A stretch of 64,000 bases of DNA from Chryseobacterium paridis (GTDB taxonomy: Bacteria; Bacteroidota; Bacteroidia; Flavobacteriales; Weeksellaceae): NCBI RefSeq assembly GCF_016595215.1, contig NZ_JAENHK010000007.1:1-64000 (forward strand), read 5' to 3'. A program made the translations under genes and the position numbers. Shown here in pieces: positions 29,312 to 39,325 of this stretch (position 1 is the first letter of the stretch; every line of letters starts with the position of its first letter). The notes under the pieces are model-generated. The model did not search any database. It was given only the letters and a program-made list of their open reading frames with translations, and was not told the DNA's origin.

Positions 29312-30166
29312 TTGAGGTTTTTAATCGTAATTCCTGCCCACAATGAAGAAGATCATCTCTCATTCACTTTAGATTCTTTACAACAACAACGTTATAAGGA
29401 TTTCAAAGTTGTGATCAGTAACGATGGTTCTACGGATCAGACCGCTGAGGTTATTAAAAAATATACCGATAGTGATCCGAGATTTGAAACCATCAATCTA
29501 CAGAAATCCCAACATCAACCTGGTTCAAAAGTAGTCAATGCGTTTAAGAAAGGGCTTGATACTCAAAATATGGGTGCTTTTGATATCATTTGTAAATTTG
29601 ATGCGGACATCATTTTGTCTGAAGATTATCTTGAAACGATAGAAAAAGCTTTCCGGAATAATCCCGATTATGGATTAGTAGGAGGTCTGCTGTATGTAGA
29701 AAAAGATGGAGATTGGGTATATGAAGGAAATTCAAACAAACATCATGTAAGAGGCCCAATGAAAGCCTATCGAAAAGAATGTTTTCTTGAGATGGGAGGA
29801 CTGCGTGAGACTTTGGGTTGGGATAATATAGATTCTATATTGCTGGAGAATTTAGGATGGAAAGAAGTTGTTTTAGCAGATTTAAAAGTGAAATTAATCA
29901 AGGTAAAAGGTGCTGATTATACTGTAAGAGAATCTGATTACTACGGAAGATATTTTTACTTTTTGGGGTTGAATAGATTTCTAGCTTATATCGCATCCTC
30001 AAAAGAAGCTATGAAAAGTAAATCCGTTTCATTTTTCTTCAAGATCATCAAAACATATGAAGCTTGCAGATCAAAAAAGCTTGAATTAAAAATCAGTAAA
30101 GATGAGCAGAAGGTGATCAATGCCCAACGATGGAAAGCTTTAAAAAAGAAATGGTTAAGGATTTAA
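29312..30166 (+). CDS. Glycosyltransferase family 2
   Basis: This 284-aa GT-A-fold enzyme uses nucleotide sugars, probably for surface polysaccharide. Motifs are RFLIVIPAHNEE at the extreme N-terminus, ISNDGSTDQTAE, the DxD-like KFDADIILSEDYLE and GGLRETLGWDNIDSI. No ATG precedes the first beta-strand, so the TTG at 29312 is the start. It is followed by a second probable glycosyltransferase in the same direction, and convergent with a flippase and an FkbM methyltransferase. Together these suggest a small glycan locus. Confidence 0.88.
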   Translation: MRFLIVIPAHNEEDHLSFTLDSLQQQRYKDFKVVISNDGSTDQTAEVIKKYTDSDPRFETINLQKSQHQPGSKVVNAFKKGLDTQNMGAFDIICKFDADIILSEDYLETIEKAFRNNPDYGLVGGLLYVEKDGDWVYEGNSNKHHVRGPMKAYRKECFLEMGGLRETLGWDNIDSILLENLGWKEVVLADLKVKLIKVKGADYTVRESDYYGRYFYFLGLNRFLAYIASSKEAMKSKSVSFFFKIIKTYEACRSKKLELKISKDEQKVINAQRWKALKKKWLRI

Positions 30167-30283
30167 TCCTAGCTTACAGTAACTAATCTTTGCTAAGTGC
30201 TAACGCCTTTGCGATCTTAAAAAAAAGAAAGCTATCAAAAAAACTTAGCGGACCTTGCGTTAAAAAAACATATCATACATATT
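30167..30283. repeat. Intergenic repeat words between the glycosyltransferase genes
   Basis: The 117-bp spacer holds degenerate phrases built on TTTGCGATCTTAA, ACTTAGCGGA and CTTGCGTTAAA. They resemble the phrase-like intergenic repeats seen elsewhere in this window. No ORF. Confidence 0.4.
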
Positions 30284-31324
30284 TTGAAAAATATAGCTTA
30301 CATAGAAATTGATACCCACGCCGAAATTGCACAGGCTTTCATGGATATTATGAAAGACTCGGAAAAATTCAGAGTAGATTATTATTTTTCGAAAAAGATC
30401 AAAGATCAGGTGAGGGAGGAAGGAGAGACTGTTTTTTTATCTGATAGCTCGATGATTACTGATCAACTGAAAACAAAAGACTATGATCTTATTGTCATAG
30501 GAACGGTTCATCGTTATTTTAATACATTTCTTACCATTGTTCAAAAATATAACACTGCAGTTATTACACATAATCTCAACTTTCCTCAGTCTTCAAAATT
30601 CAATTTGGTAAAAAGTATTTTCAAAGAAGATCTCATTTATAGACTCAAATTATGGTGGAAAGAAGGACTATTTTATTCCTCAAAGGTGTACAGACAAACC
30701 AGAAGTCTTTTGGTTTTGGATGATGAGCTGTCTACAGAGAAATATAAATTTCTACCTCTTTTTTATACTTTGAATTTTGAAAAGACAGAGAAGACTCATA
30801 CAGTGATTGTTATTCCTGGTGGTGTTTCACAGAAAAGAAGGGATTATCAATATATTTTTAAAACAATTCAAAATCTTACAACTTCCGAAAAGTTTTCTTT
30901 TGTTTTTCTGGGAAAAGCTAAGGGCAAAGAATTAGATACACTGGATAAGCTATCTGAAAACTTATCGAAAAATATAACAATACACTATTTTAAAGAAAGA
31001 GTTTCTGCTGACGATTACGATCATTGGATGCAAAAAGCAGATATACTATGGTGCCCTATTCAGCAGAAAACAGAGTTCTTTAGCCAAAGGGAAACTTATG
31101 GAAAAACTAAAATGACCGGAAATGTAGGAGATGCTATCAAATACGGAAAGCTGGCTGTTTTTCCTAAAGATTATCCTTCAAAATTAGATTTTATCATTCC
31201 TGAAAAGGAAGATATTTTAGCACAGTTTGAACAGCTTACGGTGCAAAATTTTGATTTTCAAAAATCGTATGGAAAAACAAATGTCCTTGCAAGGCTCGAA
31301 CAAGTATTAAACAGCCTTATTTAA
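30284..31324 (+). CDS. Probable GT-B glycosyltransferase, TTG start
   Basis: This 346-aa protein has no signal peptide. A TTG at 30284 is the only start that keeps the N-terminal strand KNIAYIEIDTHAE. The C-terminal half looks like a GT-B donor domain: HTVIVIPGGVSQKRRDYQYIF, FSFVFLGKAKG and ADILWCPIQ. It also has GNVGDAIKYGKLAVFP near the usual donor-site Glu region. No DxD was found. It probably acts on a surface glycan with the preceding GT2; specificity is unknown. Its stop overlaps the convergent flippase gene by 8 bp. Confidence 0.7.
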   Translation: MKNIAYIEIDTHAEIAQAFMDIMKDSEKFRVDYYFSKKIKDQVREEGETVFLSDSSMITDQLKTKDYDLIVIGTVHRYFNTFLTIVQKYNTAVITHNLNFPQSSKFNLVKSIFKEDLIYRLKLWWKEGLFYSSKVYRQTRSLLVLDDELSTEKYKFLPLFYTLNFEKTEKTHTVIVIPGGVSQKRRDYQYIFKTIQNLTTSEKFSFVFLGKAKGKELDTLDKLSENLSKNITIHYFKERVSADDYDHWMQKADILWCPIQQKTEFFSQRETYGKTKMTGNVGDAIKYGKLAVFPKDYPSKLDFIIPEKEDILAQFEQLTVQNFDFQKSYGKTNVLARLEQVLNSLI

Positions 31325-32795
31325 ATTTAAAAATACCTTTGATAAAAGTTAGGTTGAGATAATTTTCAATCGGAAATATTTTTGTGAAATAATTTCCAAT
31401 ATAAATCAGGATTAAAACAACAGCCGGCTTGTAAACCAGGTTGATGAAATTATTGTTAAAGGTTGGTAGAACAATCGCCACAGTAATTGCTAAAGTACAG
31501 ATGATAGAAACAAAAATCATTTCAATACTCAAAGGTGAAACCTTAAATACAAAATAATTGAAAGCAATTTTTATCACATTATAAGTGGTTAATGAAATGG
31601 CAGTAGATAAAGCAATTCCAATTAACTTTAAATCAGTGTGCTTGATGAAATAGTAATTAAGTCCAATCGTTAAACCAGCTAATAAAAGCATAACAAGGAT
31701 ATTGAAACGGTAATATTTTGAAAGAGAGATAATATTTCCATTGAATCCTGTTGCTAAGTCTACTAAAACGGCAGATCCCCAGATCCATACTACAGGTTCA
31801 TACTCTCTCAGCATTGTTCCGTTTTTAGGCATAAATTGAGTAAGAAAAGGGAAACCCACCATAATACATGAGAACAAAACAGCTCCTAAGAAATACAATG
31901 ACAGAGAAGTTTTCTTATGAAATCTATCCAATTCCTCCATATCTCCTTCCGCAAGTGTTTTACTGATAATGGGCGCCGAAATATTGAATAGTCCTAATTG
32001 TGGAATAGATATTAGAGAGATTAAAGCATAAAGAACAGCGTAGATCCCGTTTTCTTCCATTCCCATAAATTCACCGATCATGAAACTGTTAATGGCCAGA
32101 TAATTTCCAAAAGTCCCTAAGAATCCAAAGAAACTGTAATTCGAAAACTCCTTCCAGAAATTATTTTTTTTGAAATAATCCGTACTGAAATCCAACTGAA
32201 TTTTTTCTAATTTATTGGTATAATAGACATATCCCAAAAGCATCAGCGCAAACATTCCAAAGAAAAAAACAAAGGCAATTTGCTGAGATAAAAGTAAATA
32301 GGAGAAAAGACAGAATGCCCCCAGATTCGCTATTTTAGGGAAGATGTTGTCAAAAATATTGGAAACAACAATTCTTTTATAATTTGAAGTGTATTTATTG
32401 AATAAGGCACAAAGCGATAGTATTAAAACCATTGGCAGGATAATTTCCTTACTCTTCCAGGCTTCCAGCTTTGTGAATTTTGGATAAAATAGGGGCAGAA
32501 TAAAGAAAATAATACTAAATATCACAAAATTGATCAATATGGTGAGAAGTGATAAAGAGAGCATGTTTTGCTTCTTACCATCTTTTTCTACCCTATGGAA
32601 AAATTTAACGTTAGAATAAGATATACCCAATACAACTAATGGAACAAGCATTTCCGCAGTTGGCAAAATGTAGCGTAGCTTTCCGTAAAATTCAAAATTA
32701 CTCGGAAAGATAAATATGGCTGAAATGGTACCCAACAAGAAACCCATATAACCAATAATGGAATATTTGAATCCCTGTCTTGCTACTACACTCAT
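31317..32795 (-). CDS. Polysaccharide flippase (Wzx / MATE-like)
   Basis: This 492-aa inner-membrane protein has about 12-14 hydrophobic helices. The start is SVVARQGFKYSIIGYMGFLLG, and the polysaccharide-export-type SAPIISKTLAEGDMEELDRFHKKTS loop lies near the middle. It fits lipid-linked oligosaccharide flippases of surface polysaccharide pathways. It is encoded 9 bp downstream of the FkbM methyltransferase gene, so the two form an operon on the minus strand that converges on the two glycosyltransferases. Confidence 0.88.
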   Translation of the reverse strand: MSVVARQGFKYSIIGYMGFLLGTISAIFIFPSNFEFYGKLRYILPTAEMLVPLVVLGISYSNVKFFHRVEKDGKKQNMLSLSLLTILINFVIFSIIFFILPLFYPKFTKLEAWKSKEIILPMVLILSLCALFNKYTSNYKRIVVSNIFDNIFPKIANLGAFCLFSYLLLSQQIAFVFFFGMFALMLLGYVYYTNKLEKIQLDFSTDYFKKNNFWKEFSNYSFFGFLGTFGNYLAINSFMIGEFMGMEENGIYAVLYALISLISIPQLGLFNISAPIISKTLAEGDMEELDRFHKKTSLSLYFLGAVLFSCIMVGFPFLTQFMPKNGTMLREYEPVVWIWGSAVLVDLATGFNGNIISLSKYYRFNILVMLLLAGLTIGLNYYFIKHTDLKLIGIALSTAISLTTYNVIKIAFNYFVFKVSPLSIEMIFVSIICTLAITVAIVLPTFNNNFINLVYKPAVVLILIYIGNYFTKIFPIENYLNLTFIKGIFKFK

Positions 32796-32804
32796 AAAGA
32801 TATT

Positions 32805-33599
32805 TTAAAAAGGTTTTGGTATAAAAATAATATTGTTGATGTATTCGGTTTTATTTTTTTCGTCACTTGTATTGCGAACTAAAATTTCTTCAGTAAGCTT
32901 TTCAAGTTTAAAAAGGTTGCGGTTCAAATAATGTGCTTCATAGCCCCAGCCTTCAACCTTAGAAATTTCTCCCCAAATTGGTTTATCGTGATGTCTCTGT
33001 TCCATTTCCACCATAAGGGTTGGAAGAAATTGTATGATGGTCTTCTTTCCACCCAAAAGGGTTTTCATTTCGTTTCCTTCAACATCAATCTTAATGAAAT
33101 CCAGTTTTTGAAGTTTTTCCTTTTCTGCCCAGTCGTCAAGTTTGGTTACAGTTACCGTTTCAGTATAGCTTTTCTCTTCTCCCTTTTCTTTGTATGAAGT
33201 ATTTAGCGTTCCCCTTGAGGCAACCATTTTACCGTTGATAATAGGAACTTTAAATTCTGCGATTGTATTTTCATCTGAAAGCGCTAAAGAAAGGACTCTC
33301 ATAGAAGGAAACAATCTTTTTAAACGGGCGTATAATTTTTTGTTAGGTTCAAAACCATAAATATTTTTATGATTAAGCTTACTTTCTAATTGGTACAAAA
33401 AAGTTCCGACATTAGCTCCAATATCAAAAATCACAGCGTCTTCCGATAAATATTCCTTGATCCACACAAGTTCCGGTTCTACATTACGCACCGAAAAATT
33501 ATCTTTTGAAAGATGATGTAAAGCTTTGAAATATCTACTTTTATAAAAACTTGGACTTATATATTGTAAGTTTTCTGCAATTCTTTGGTATAAAGACAT
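32805..33599 (-). CDS. FkbM family methyltransferase
   Basis: This 264-aa SAM-dependent methyltransferase has motif I AVIFDIGANVGTFLYQLE (about 55-72) and YGFEPNKKLYARLKRLFP. The FkbM signature KLDFIKIDVEGNEMKTLLGG is at about 165-184. FkbM enzymes O-methylate sugars or polyketides; beside a flippase, glycan methylation is likely. A TATCTTTG -7 box lies 22 bp upstream of the start. First gene of the two-gene operon with the flippase. Confidence 0.9.
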   Translation of the reverse strand: MSLYQRIAENLQYISPSFYKSRYFKALHHLSKDNFSVRNVEPELVWIKEYLSEDAVIFDIGANVGTFLYQLESKLNHKNIYGFEPNKKLYARLKRLFPSMRVLSLALSDENTIAEFKVPIINGKMVASRGTLNTSYKEKGEEKSYTETVTVTKLDDWAEKEKLQKLDFIKIDVEGNEMKTLLGGKKTIIQFLPTLMVEMEQRHHDKPIWGEISKVEGWGYEAHYLNRNLFKLEKLTEEILVRNTSDEKNKTEYINNIIFIPKPF

Positions 33600-33620
33600 C
33601 CTTGATTATTTGACAGAGAG

Positions 33621-33628
33621 CAAAGATA
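33621..33628 (-). promoter_or_regulatory. -7 box of the FkbM-flippase operon
   Basis: The minus strand reads TATCTTTG, 22 bp before the FkbM ATG. No -33 TTG found. Confidence 0.5.
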
Positions 33629-33793
33629 ATCAAAAATGTTAAACTCATGTTAATTTTGTTTAAATGTAATCCGTTGATTTTCAGTGAAATTTCACCTTGC
33701 TGTTTTATAATAAAATAATGACTTAATTCATTGATTTCAGAGGGATTATTTCATAAGTGAATTAAGTGCTGAAAAGACTGGGTATCACATTCT

Positions 33794-34459
33794 TTACTGA
33801 AAAGGAGTGTTCAGAAAATCGTTGAATGGTTTCATGAGTTTAAAAATTTTTGTAAGCTCCTTTGCTGCATTTTTATCTAAAACGATTTCATCTTTTACTT
33901 TATAAACGACAATGAAATTTTTCAATTTTAAATATTCTCCCATTGGATCTTCCTTTTCAAATCCCTGAGGGATTTTTTTTAATTTATCTTCCTGATCTAA
34001 TTCCGGAAAATACTTTTTGAAATCTTTATTATTGACTATTTTAATGAAATCATCTCCATACAAAGAGATTTCTTTTCTGACTTCTTTTAACACGGATGAC
34101 TCAGGCATGTAGATCCCACCTGCCACAAAAGATTTACCAGGTTCAAGATGAAGATAGTAGCCTCCTTTTTGGCTTCCTTTACCCATCCCTAATGAAGCGC
34201 CAAAATTAGTTTTATATGGAATTTTGTCTTTTGAAAATCGGGTGTCCCTGTAAATTCTGAAAAGTGCTTTTTTTGCATCGATCTTCGCCAACTCTCCATC
34301 AAATCCAGACATTTCTTTAATTAAATCCTCCAGAAAGGCAATTACATTTTCCTGTGATTCAGTAAAAATACTTTTGTTTTCATTAAACCATTCACGGTTG
34401 TTGTTTTTGGATAATTTCTTTAGAAAGTCAAAGGTTTTTGTAGAAATGGTAGCTGACAT
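33794..34459 (-). CDS. DUF2461 domain-containing protein
   Basis: This 221-aa cytoplasmic protein is of unknown function. The family signature is visible at the start (FDFLKKLSKNNNREWFNENKSIF). Also present are ALFRIYRDTRFSKDKIPYKTNFGA and GGYYLHLEPGKSFVAGGIYMPE. Length is typical of TIGR02453-type proteins. It lies 32 bp downstream of the MacB-type permease gene in the same direction and may be on the same transcript, though it is not a known part of MacB systems. Confidence 0.88.
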   Translation of the reverse strand: MSATISTKTFDFLKKLSKNNNREWFNENKSIFTESQENVIAFLEDLIKEMSGFDGELAKIDAKKALFRIYRDTRFSKDKIPYKTNFGASLGMGKGSQKGGYYLHLEPGKSFVAGGIYMPESSVLKEVRKEISLYGDDFIKIVNNKDFKKYFPELDQEDKLKKIPQGFEKEDPMGEYLKLKNFIVVYKVKDEIVLDKNAAKELTKIFKLMKPFNDFLNTPFQ

Positions 34460-34491
34460 GTTTTTTTTATTTTAATCAAATTTAAATAAAT

Positions 34492-35721
34492 CTATTCATA
34501 TCTCAATGCTTCAATGGGGTCAAGTTTGGATGCTTTTAAAGCTGGATAATATCCGAAAAATACACCGGTTATAGCACAGACAACAAATGAAATAAGAATA
34601 GATGATTCTGTAATAAAGGTAGGCCACGACAGAAATGTAGTAACCAACTTGGAAGTCAATATACCTAGTATCACACCTATAATACCACCTGTTATACTGA
34701 TAAGGATAGCTTCGATTAGAAATTGATATAAAATATCTTTGCCTCTTGCTCCGATGGACATTCGGAGACCGATTTCTTTTGTCCTTTCCGTAACAGAAAC
34801 ATACATGATATTCATAATTCCGATTCCTCCTACAATTAAAGAAATTCCTGCTATTGCTGATAATAATACGGTCAGAAGCTGGCTTGTCGAACTCATTGTG
34901 GAAATAAGCTCAGCTTGTGTCCGTACAGAAAAATCATCATTATTTCCATCTGCAGATAGTTTATGCTGTTTTCTTAAGATCTCAGAAACTTCATCAGTAG
35001 CTTTTTGAGAAGTGTTTTCATTCGTTGATGAAGCGTAAATGGTCTGTACATAAGTAATCCCCAGAAATCTTCTTTGAACGGTACCAAATGGAGCAATAAT
35101 AACATCATCCTGATCCTGTCCAAAAGCATTAGATCCTTTTGAGGCTAAAACTCCGATTACTTTCATCGGGACTTTATTAAATCTGATAATACTGCCAATC
35201 GGATCTTCGCCATTAGGAAATAGGTTGGTAACAACAGTTTGGCCGAGCAGACAAACTTTATTAGAAGTAGTGACGTCTTTTGCTGTAAATAATGTACCAT
35301 CTGAAACAGCCCAATCCCGAATACTGAAATAATCTGCATTCACTCCCTGTAATTGAGTAGGCCAGTTATTAGGACCGTTAATAGATTGTCCATTGGTCTG
35401 GACAGCAGGTGAAACATACGAAACATCAGGAGCATTCTTTGAGATAGCATCTACATCCTGTGGTTTTAGTGTTTGAAGTCCTGAGGCTCCAATTCTTGCT
35501 CCTCCGGAAACATTCACATTGCTTGATGGCCGGATGGTGATCATATTGGATCCCATTGAAGAAAGCTGATCGCTAATGCTTTTTTTTGAACCTTCACCTA
35601 TTGCTGTCATTGCTATCACAGAGGCTACCCCTATAATGATCCCAAGCATTGTGAGGAATGCCCGGAGCTTATTTCTTAAAAGTGCCCGCCAGGCAATTCT
35701 AAAGAGATTAGAGGTGTTCAT
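34492..35721 (-). CDS. MacB-type ABC transporter permease
   Basis: This 409-aa FtsX-like permease has an N-terminal membrane helix (about 17-40, MLGIIIGVASVIAMTAIGEG). A large periplasmic MacB_PCD domain covers about 45-250. Three C-terminal helices carry the FtsX motif SVTERTKEIGLRMSIGARGKDIL. In Bacteroidetes MacB is often split into ATPase and permease; the ATPase gene lies 23 bp upstream. With MacA and TolC it would export toxins, lipids or antibiotics without crossing as an RND pump. Confidence 0.93.
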   Translation of the reverse strand: MNTSNLFRIAWRALLRNKLRAFLTMLGIIIGVASVIAMTAIGEGSKKSISDQLSSMGSNMITIRPSSNVNVSGGARIGASGLQTLKPQDVDAISKNAPDVSYVSPAVQTNGQSINGPNNWPTQLQGVNADYFSIRDWAVSDGTLFTAKDVTTSNKVCLLGQTVVTNLFPNGEDPIGSIIRFNKVPMKVIGVLASKGSNAFGQDQDDVIIAPFGTVQRRFLGITYVQTIYASSTNENTSQKATDEVSEILRKQHKLSADGNNDDFSVRTQAELISTMSSTSQLLTVLLSAIAGISLIVGGIGIMNIMYVSVTERTKEIGLRMSIGARGKDILYQFLIEAILISITGGIIGVILGILTSKLVTTFLSWPTFITESSILISFVVCAITGVFFGYYPALKASKLDPIEALRYE

Positions 35722-35744
35722 CTTTTTTATTTTTTATGTTCAGA

Positions 35745-36494
35745 TTATTTGTAATCATCATTTATCGGAAGTTGTTCAAGTGCCTCTTTTGCGGATTTTA
35801 TATTTTCGTTAGCAACATCCTTAATAACTTTTCCATCTCTTAAGGTAACTGTTCTGCTGCTGAAAGTAGCGATATCAGGTTCGTGGGTAACAAAAACAAT
35901 AGTTCTTCCTTGTTGATATAAATCCTGCATGAGTGCCATGATTTCATAAGAAGTTCTGGTATCCAGATTTCCCGTTGCTTCATCTGCTAAAATCATCACT
36001 GGCTCATTGACTAGAGCCCTTGCAATGGCAACCCTTTGCTGTTGCCCACCTGACATTTGGTTGGGAAGATGGTCAATTCTGTTTTCCAGTTTTACAGCCG
36101 TAAGGGCTTTTAAAGCTCTTTCATGGCGTTCATCCGTAGATACTTTTGAATTATAGAGTAGTGGTAACTCTACATTTTCTTTAGCAGTTGTTCTTGGTAA
36201 AAGATTATAAGACTGAAATACAAAGCCAATTTTCTGATTTCTTAAAACGGCTAATTCATCCCGATCCAGATTTTTAATGTTAACACCATCCAAAATATAA
36301 TCTCCGCTTGTAGGTTTGTCTAAACATCCCAGGATATTAAGCAATGTAGATTTTCCTGATCCACTGCTTCCCATAATCGTTACAAATTCGCCACGTTCTA
36401 CAGAAAAAGTAACGCCCTTTAAGGCATGTACTATTTCATCCCCCATTTTAAAATCTCTTTTCAAATCGGTTATTTCCAGAATTTTTTCGGCCAT
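35745..36494 (-). CDS. MacB-type ABC transporter ATP-binding protein
   Basis: This 249-aa ATPase powers the adjacent permease. Walker A is [12 protein letters not shown] (about 42-53), the signature is [15 protein letters not shown] and Walker B is [12 protein letters not shown], followed by the H-loop FVTHEPD. The sequence class is MacB/LolD, and the gene order is TolC, MacA, ATPase, permease. The short C-terminal tail is unremarkable. Confidence 0.94.
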   Translation of the reverse strand: MAEKILEITDLKRDFKMGDEIVHALKGVTFSVERGEFVTIMGSSGSGKSTLLNILGCLDKPTSGDYILDGVNIKNLDRDELAVLRNQKIGFVFQSYNLLPRTTAKENVELPLLYNSKVSTDERHERALKALTAVKLENRIDHLPNQMSGGQQQRVAIARALVNEPVMILADEATGNLDTRTSYEIMALMQDLYQQGRTIVFVTHEPDIATFSSRTVTLRDGKVIKDVANENIKSAKEALEQLPINDDYK

Positions 36495-36519
36495 GACTTT
36501 TTAGCTTTTAAATTTGAAT

Positions 36520-37785
36520 TTATCTTGGTCCACCACCGCCACTGCTTCCGTTATTTTTATTTCCTCCTCTTGATCTTTGAGGTAAAAACGGGCTTTTCGC
36601 TGCATTTCCCGAAGACTTTTTAGATACGGCTTTATATCCTGTAATTACCTGATCATTATTGGTAAGCCCTGAAACAACCTGGATTTCGGTGTCATTGTCT
36701 AGTCCTGTTTTTATTTTTTTTCGGGTGATAATACTATCTTTGCCAATAACCCAAACGCCTGCTTCATTTTTATTAGTGTTGGGAAGTGCGTTTTTTTGTT
36801 TTCTTTTTCCGCTTTTTTTACCTTTTGTAAAAGGAGAATTAACTTTATAATTTTTTACAACCAAGCTGTCGGGCCAGAAACTGGTAGCTGCCACAGGAAT
36901 TTTCATGACATTATTTAAGACATTGGTGTAAATAGTGATATTAGCTGTCATTCCGGGTTTTAGTTGTAAGCTGGAATTATCGGCATTGATGATGGTGGTG
37001 TAATTGACTACGTTCGAAGAAACAGTCGGATGGAGGCGTACATCAGAAACCTGTCCATTAAAGACTTCATCAGGAAAAGCATCCACAGTGAAGGTTGCTT
37101 TCTGTCCCACTTTCACATTTCCTATATCCGCTTCATCCACAGAGGCGCGGACCTGCATTTTGGTTAGGTCTTTTGCAATGCTAAACAGAGTAGGAGTACT
37201 GAAGCTCGATGCGACTGTTTGTCCTTCACTCACATTTCTGTTCAGAACAGTTCCGTCTATTGGTGAGTAAATATTGGTTAATGATAAATTTTTATTAGCT
37301 GCGGCAAGCTGAGCATTTACAGAATTGACCTGTGCTTTTGCTGCATTAAACTGGTTTAAAGAATTGTCATAATCGGCTTTACTGATTGCTCCTACTTCAT
37401 AAAGTTGGGTTTGTCGGTGGAAGTTGGTGTTATTATAAGCCAGATTGCTTTTTGCGTTTTGCAAATTGGCATTGATCTGTAACATCTGATCATGAAGCAA
37501 CTCGGGATCTAATGTAGCTAAAAGTTGCCCCTTTTTTACCTGTGAATTAAAATCAACGTAAAGGTTTTTGATGATCCCTGAAACCTGGGTTCCTACTGCA
37601 ATGGTGTCTACAGGTTGGATAGTTCCCGTTGCAGTTATAGAATTTGAAATTTCACCCATTTCCGGTTTTACAGTTTCAAGGCGGATTTTCACCTGTTCTT
37701 CTTTGAGAAAAAAATACCAGATAACTCCAATGGCAACAATACCACTGATGATCCAAATAACCCATTTTTTATTTTTTGATTTCAT
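36520..37785 (-). CDS. MacA-like periplasmic adaptor protein
   Basis: This 421-aa membrane-fusion protein has a single N-terminal anchor (about 9-26). The lipoyl and beta-barrel domains include GTIQPVDTIAVGTQVSGII, and a coiled-coil hairpin covers about 105-170. The later strand is ISPIDGTVLNRNVSEGQTV-like. An unusual low-complexity C-terminus rich in Gly, Asn and Arg (about 395-421) and a Lys-rich insert near 330-345 are specific to this copy. It links the MacB pair to the TolC-type channel. Confidence 0.92.
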   Translation of the reverse strand: MKSKNKKWVIWIISGIVAIGVIWYFFLKEEQVKIRLETVKPEMGEISNSITATGTIQPVDTIAVGTQVSGIIKNLYVDFNSQVKKGQLLATLDPELLHDQMLQINANLQNAKSNLAYNNTNFHRQTQLYEVGAISKADYDNSLNQFNAAKAQVNSVNAQLAAANKNLSLTNIYSPIDGTVLNRNVSEGQTVASSFSTPTLFSIAKDLTKMQVRASVDEADIGNVKVGQKATFTVDAFPDEVFNGQVSDVRLHPTVSSNVVNYTTIINADNSSLQLKPGMTANITIYTNVLNNVMKIPVAATSFWPDSLVVKNYKVNSPFTKGKKSGKRKQKNALPNTNKNEAGVWVIGKDSIITRKKIKTGLDNDTEIQVVSGLTNNDQVITGYKAVSKKSSGNAAKSPFLPQRSRGGNKNNGSSGGGGPR

Positions 37786-37787
37786 AA

Positions 37788-39098
37788 TTATTTGAGTGTT
37801 ATAGGATTGCCTTCGTAGAATTCGTAGATCTGTTTATTAAGCACGGCTGAGTATTTTGCCTGCAGGTAATTTTGGATTGCCTGAATATAAACTAATCTTT
37901 GTTGTTGAAGCTGAACATAATCAATACTTCCTATTTTCATTTGAGCGTTGACTATATTGTAACTCTCCTTACTGATATTCATTTGTTGTAATGCAGAATC
38001 ATATTGAGCAAGGGAATTTTGTAAGTTGATATAAGACTGTTCGATCTGCTGATTAAGTATGGTTCTGGTATTTTGTAAATCGAGGTCAGCCTGTTTGATA
38101 GCAATTTTTGACTTTTCAATTTCAGTTTTGTAAATTCTGTTGTTGTAGATGGGTATTCCCAGACTTAATCCAACAGGCAGATAAAAATTATTTCGAAGTT
38201 GATTAAAATAATTCCCATTTCCATTGGAATAATTTGTAGAGACACTTCCTACAAGATTTAAAGTAGGCTGTACAGAAGCCTTTGTCATCTTTAGATTAGT
38301 TGTTGAGTTTTGTAGATTGAGCTCACTGTATTTTATTTCAGGACGTTGATTTTGGGCTGAATTTTGAACATCCTGCAAAGGTTTTAGGTTGTCGTCAACC
38401 ATTATACTGTCGGGTTTTACAATTTGGAAATCGTAGGAAGAAGGCAACTGAAGAAGTTGTTTTAAATTAACAATATTCGTTCTGAGATTATTTTGAACCG
38501 AAACTAAGTTGTATTGATCCTGAGCTACCTGAGCCTGAATCTGGAGATAATTTAATTTTGAAATATTTCCTGCTTTATAAAACTGATCCCCTTGTTTTAG
38601 TTGAGTCTGCGTTGTTTTCAAAACATTTTGAAAAGAAATAATATTTTCTTCAGTCATCAGGATATTTAAATAGGCCTGGGTAATGTTCAGAGTAATGTTA
38701 TTTTCTGCTTCCTGTACAGATAAGTCAGCCATTTTTACCTGGAGATCTTTTGAGATTTCATTGTTTTTAATATAATTAGCATGATAAAGAGTCATGGAAG
38801 AATTGGCGCTGATATTTTGAGATGGGGCACCATTCAGCTGAAGTCCATTGGATCCATTTACGGCAAAAAGTCCTTGAGAAACAGAAGCACTCAGATTAGG
38901 ATATTTAGCATCCTTTGCCTGTAATAGGTCTTGCTCTGCTGAAGTTTTTGAAAGGCGTAGAGAATTAATGGATATATTATTTTCTTTTGCATATTCGATG
39001 CAGTTTTCCAAGGTCCATTTGTCGGGATAGGCAGATGTTTGGGAAAAAATAACAAGTGTTTTGAAAAAGAATATCAAAAAGAAAAATTTGTGTTTCAT
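37788..39098 (-). CDS. TolC family outer-membrane efflux protein
   Basis: This 436-aa protein has a signal peptide (about 1-20, ending VIFSQ). Two TolC repeats of coiled-coil helices follow, for example LQAKDAKYPNLSASVSQG and KASVQPTLNLVGSVSTNYS, with an EIKYSELNLQNSTT segment between the halves. It starts the operon; macA follows after 2 bp. It would form the outer-membrane exit channel of the MacAB system. Confidence 0.94.
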   Translation of the reverse strand: MKHKFFFLIFFFKTLVIFSQTSAYPDKWTLENCIEYAKENNISINSLRLSKTSAEQDLLQAKDAKYPNLSASVSQGLFAVNGSNGLQLNGAPSQNISANSSMTLYHANYIKNNEISKDLQVKMADLSVQEAENNITLNITQAYLNILMTEENIISFQNVLKTTQTQLKQGDQFYKAGNISKLNYLQIQAQVAQDQYNLVSVQNNLRTNIVNLKQLLQLPSSYDFQIVKPDSIMVDDNLKPLQDVQNSAQNQRPEIKYSELNLQNSTTNLKMTKASVQPTLNLVGSVSTNYSNGNGNYFNQLRNNFYLPVGLSLGIPIYNNRIYKTEIEKSKIAIKQADLDLQNTRTILNQQIEQSYINLQNSLAQYDSALQQMNISKESYNIVNAQMKIGSIDYVQLQQQRLVYIQAIQNYLQAKYSAVLNKQIYEFYEGNPITLK

Positions 39099-39297
39099 GA
39101 TATTATTTTTGAAAATTCATTAATACCAAAGAAAAAATCAATCCAATTTAACAAAAAAAAATATTGTTTAATAGTTTTTTAACATAAAGGTTGATTTTTT
39201 GCGTTTAATTTTTTAAAAATTAAAAATATATTAAAGGATTCTGAAATTAAGATTCGTTATTTAACACTTTATTCAAAATAAAGTCAAATATTAATTG

Positions 39298-39305
39298 TAT
39301 CTTTG
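39298..39305 (+). promoter_or_regulatory. -7 box of the DEAD-box helicase promoter
   Basis: TATCTTTG, 20 bp before the ATG. No TTG at the -33 distance. Confidence 0.5.
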
Positions 39306-39325
39306 CAAAAATTTTAAAATATTTA

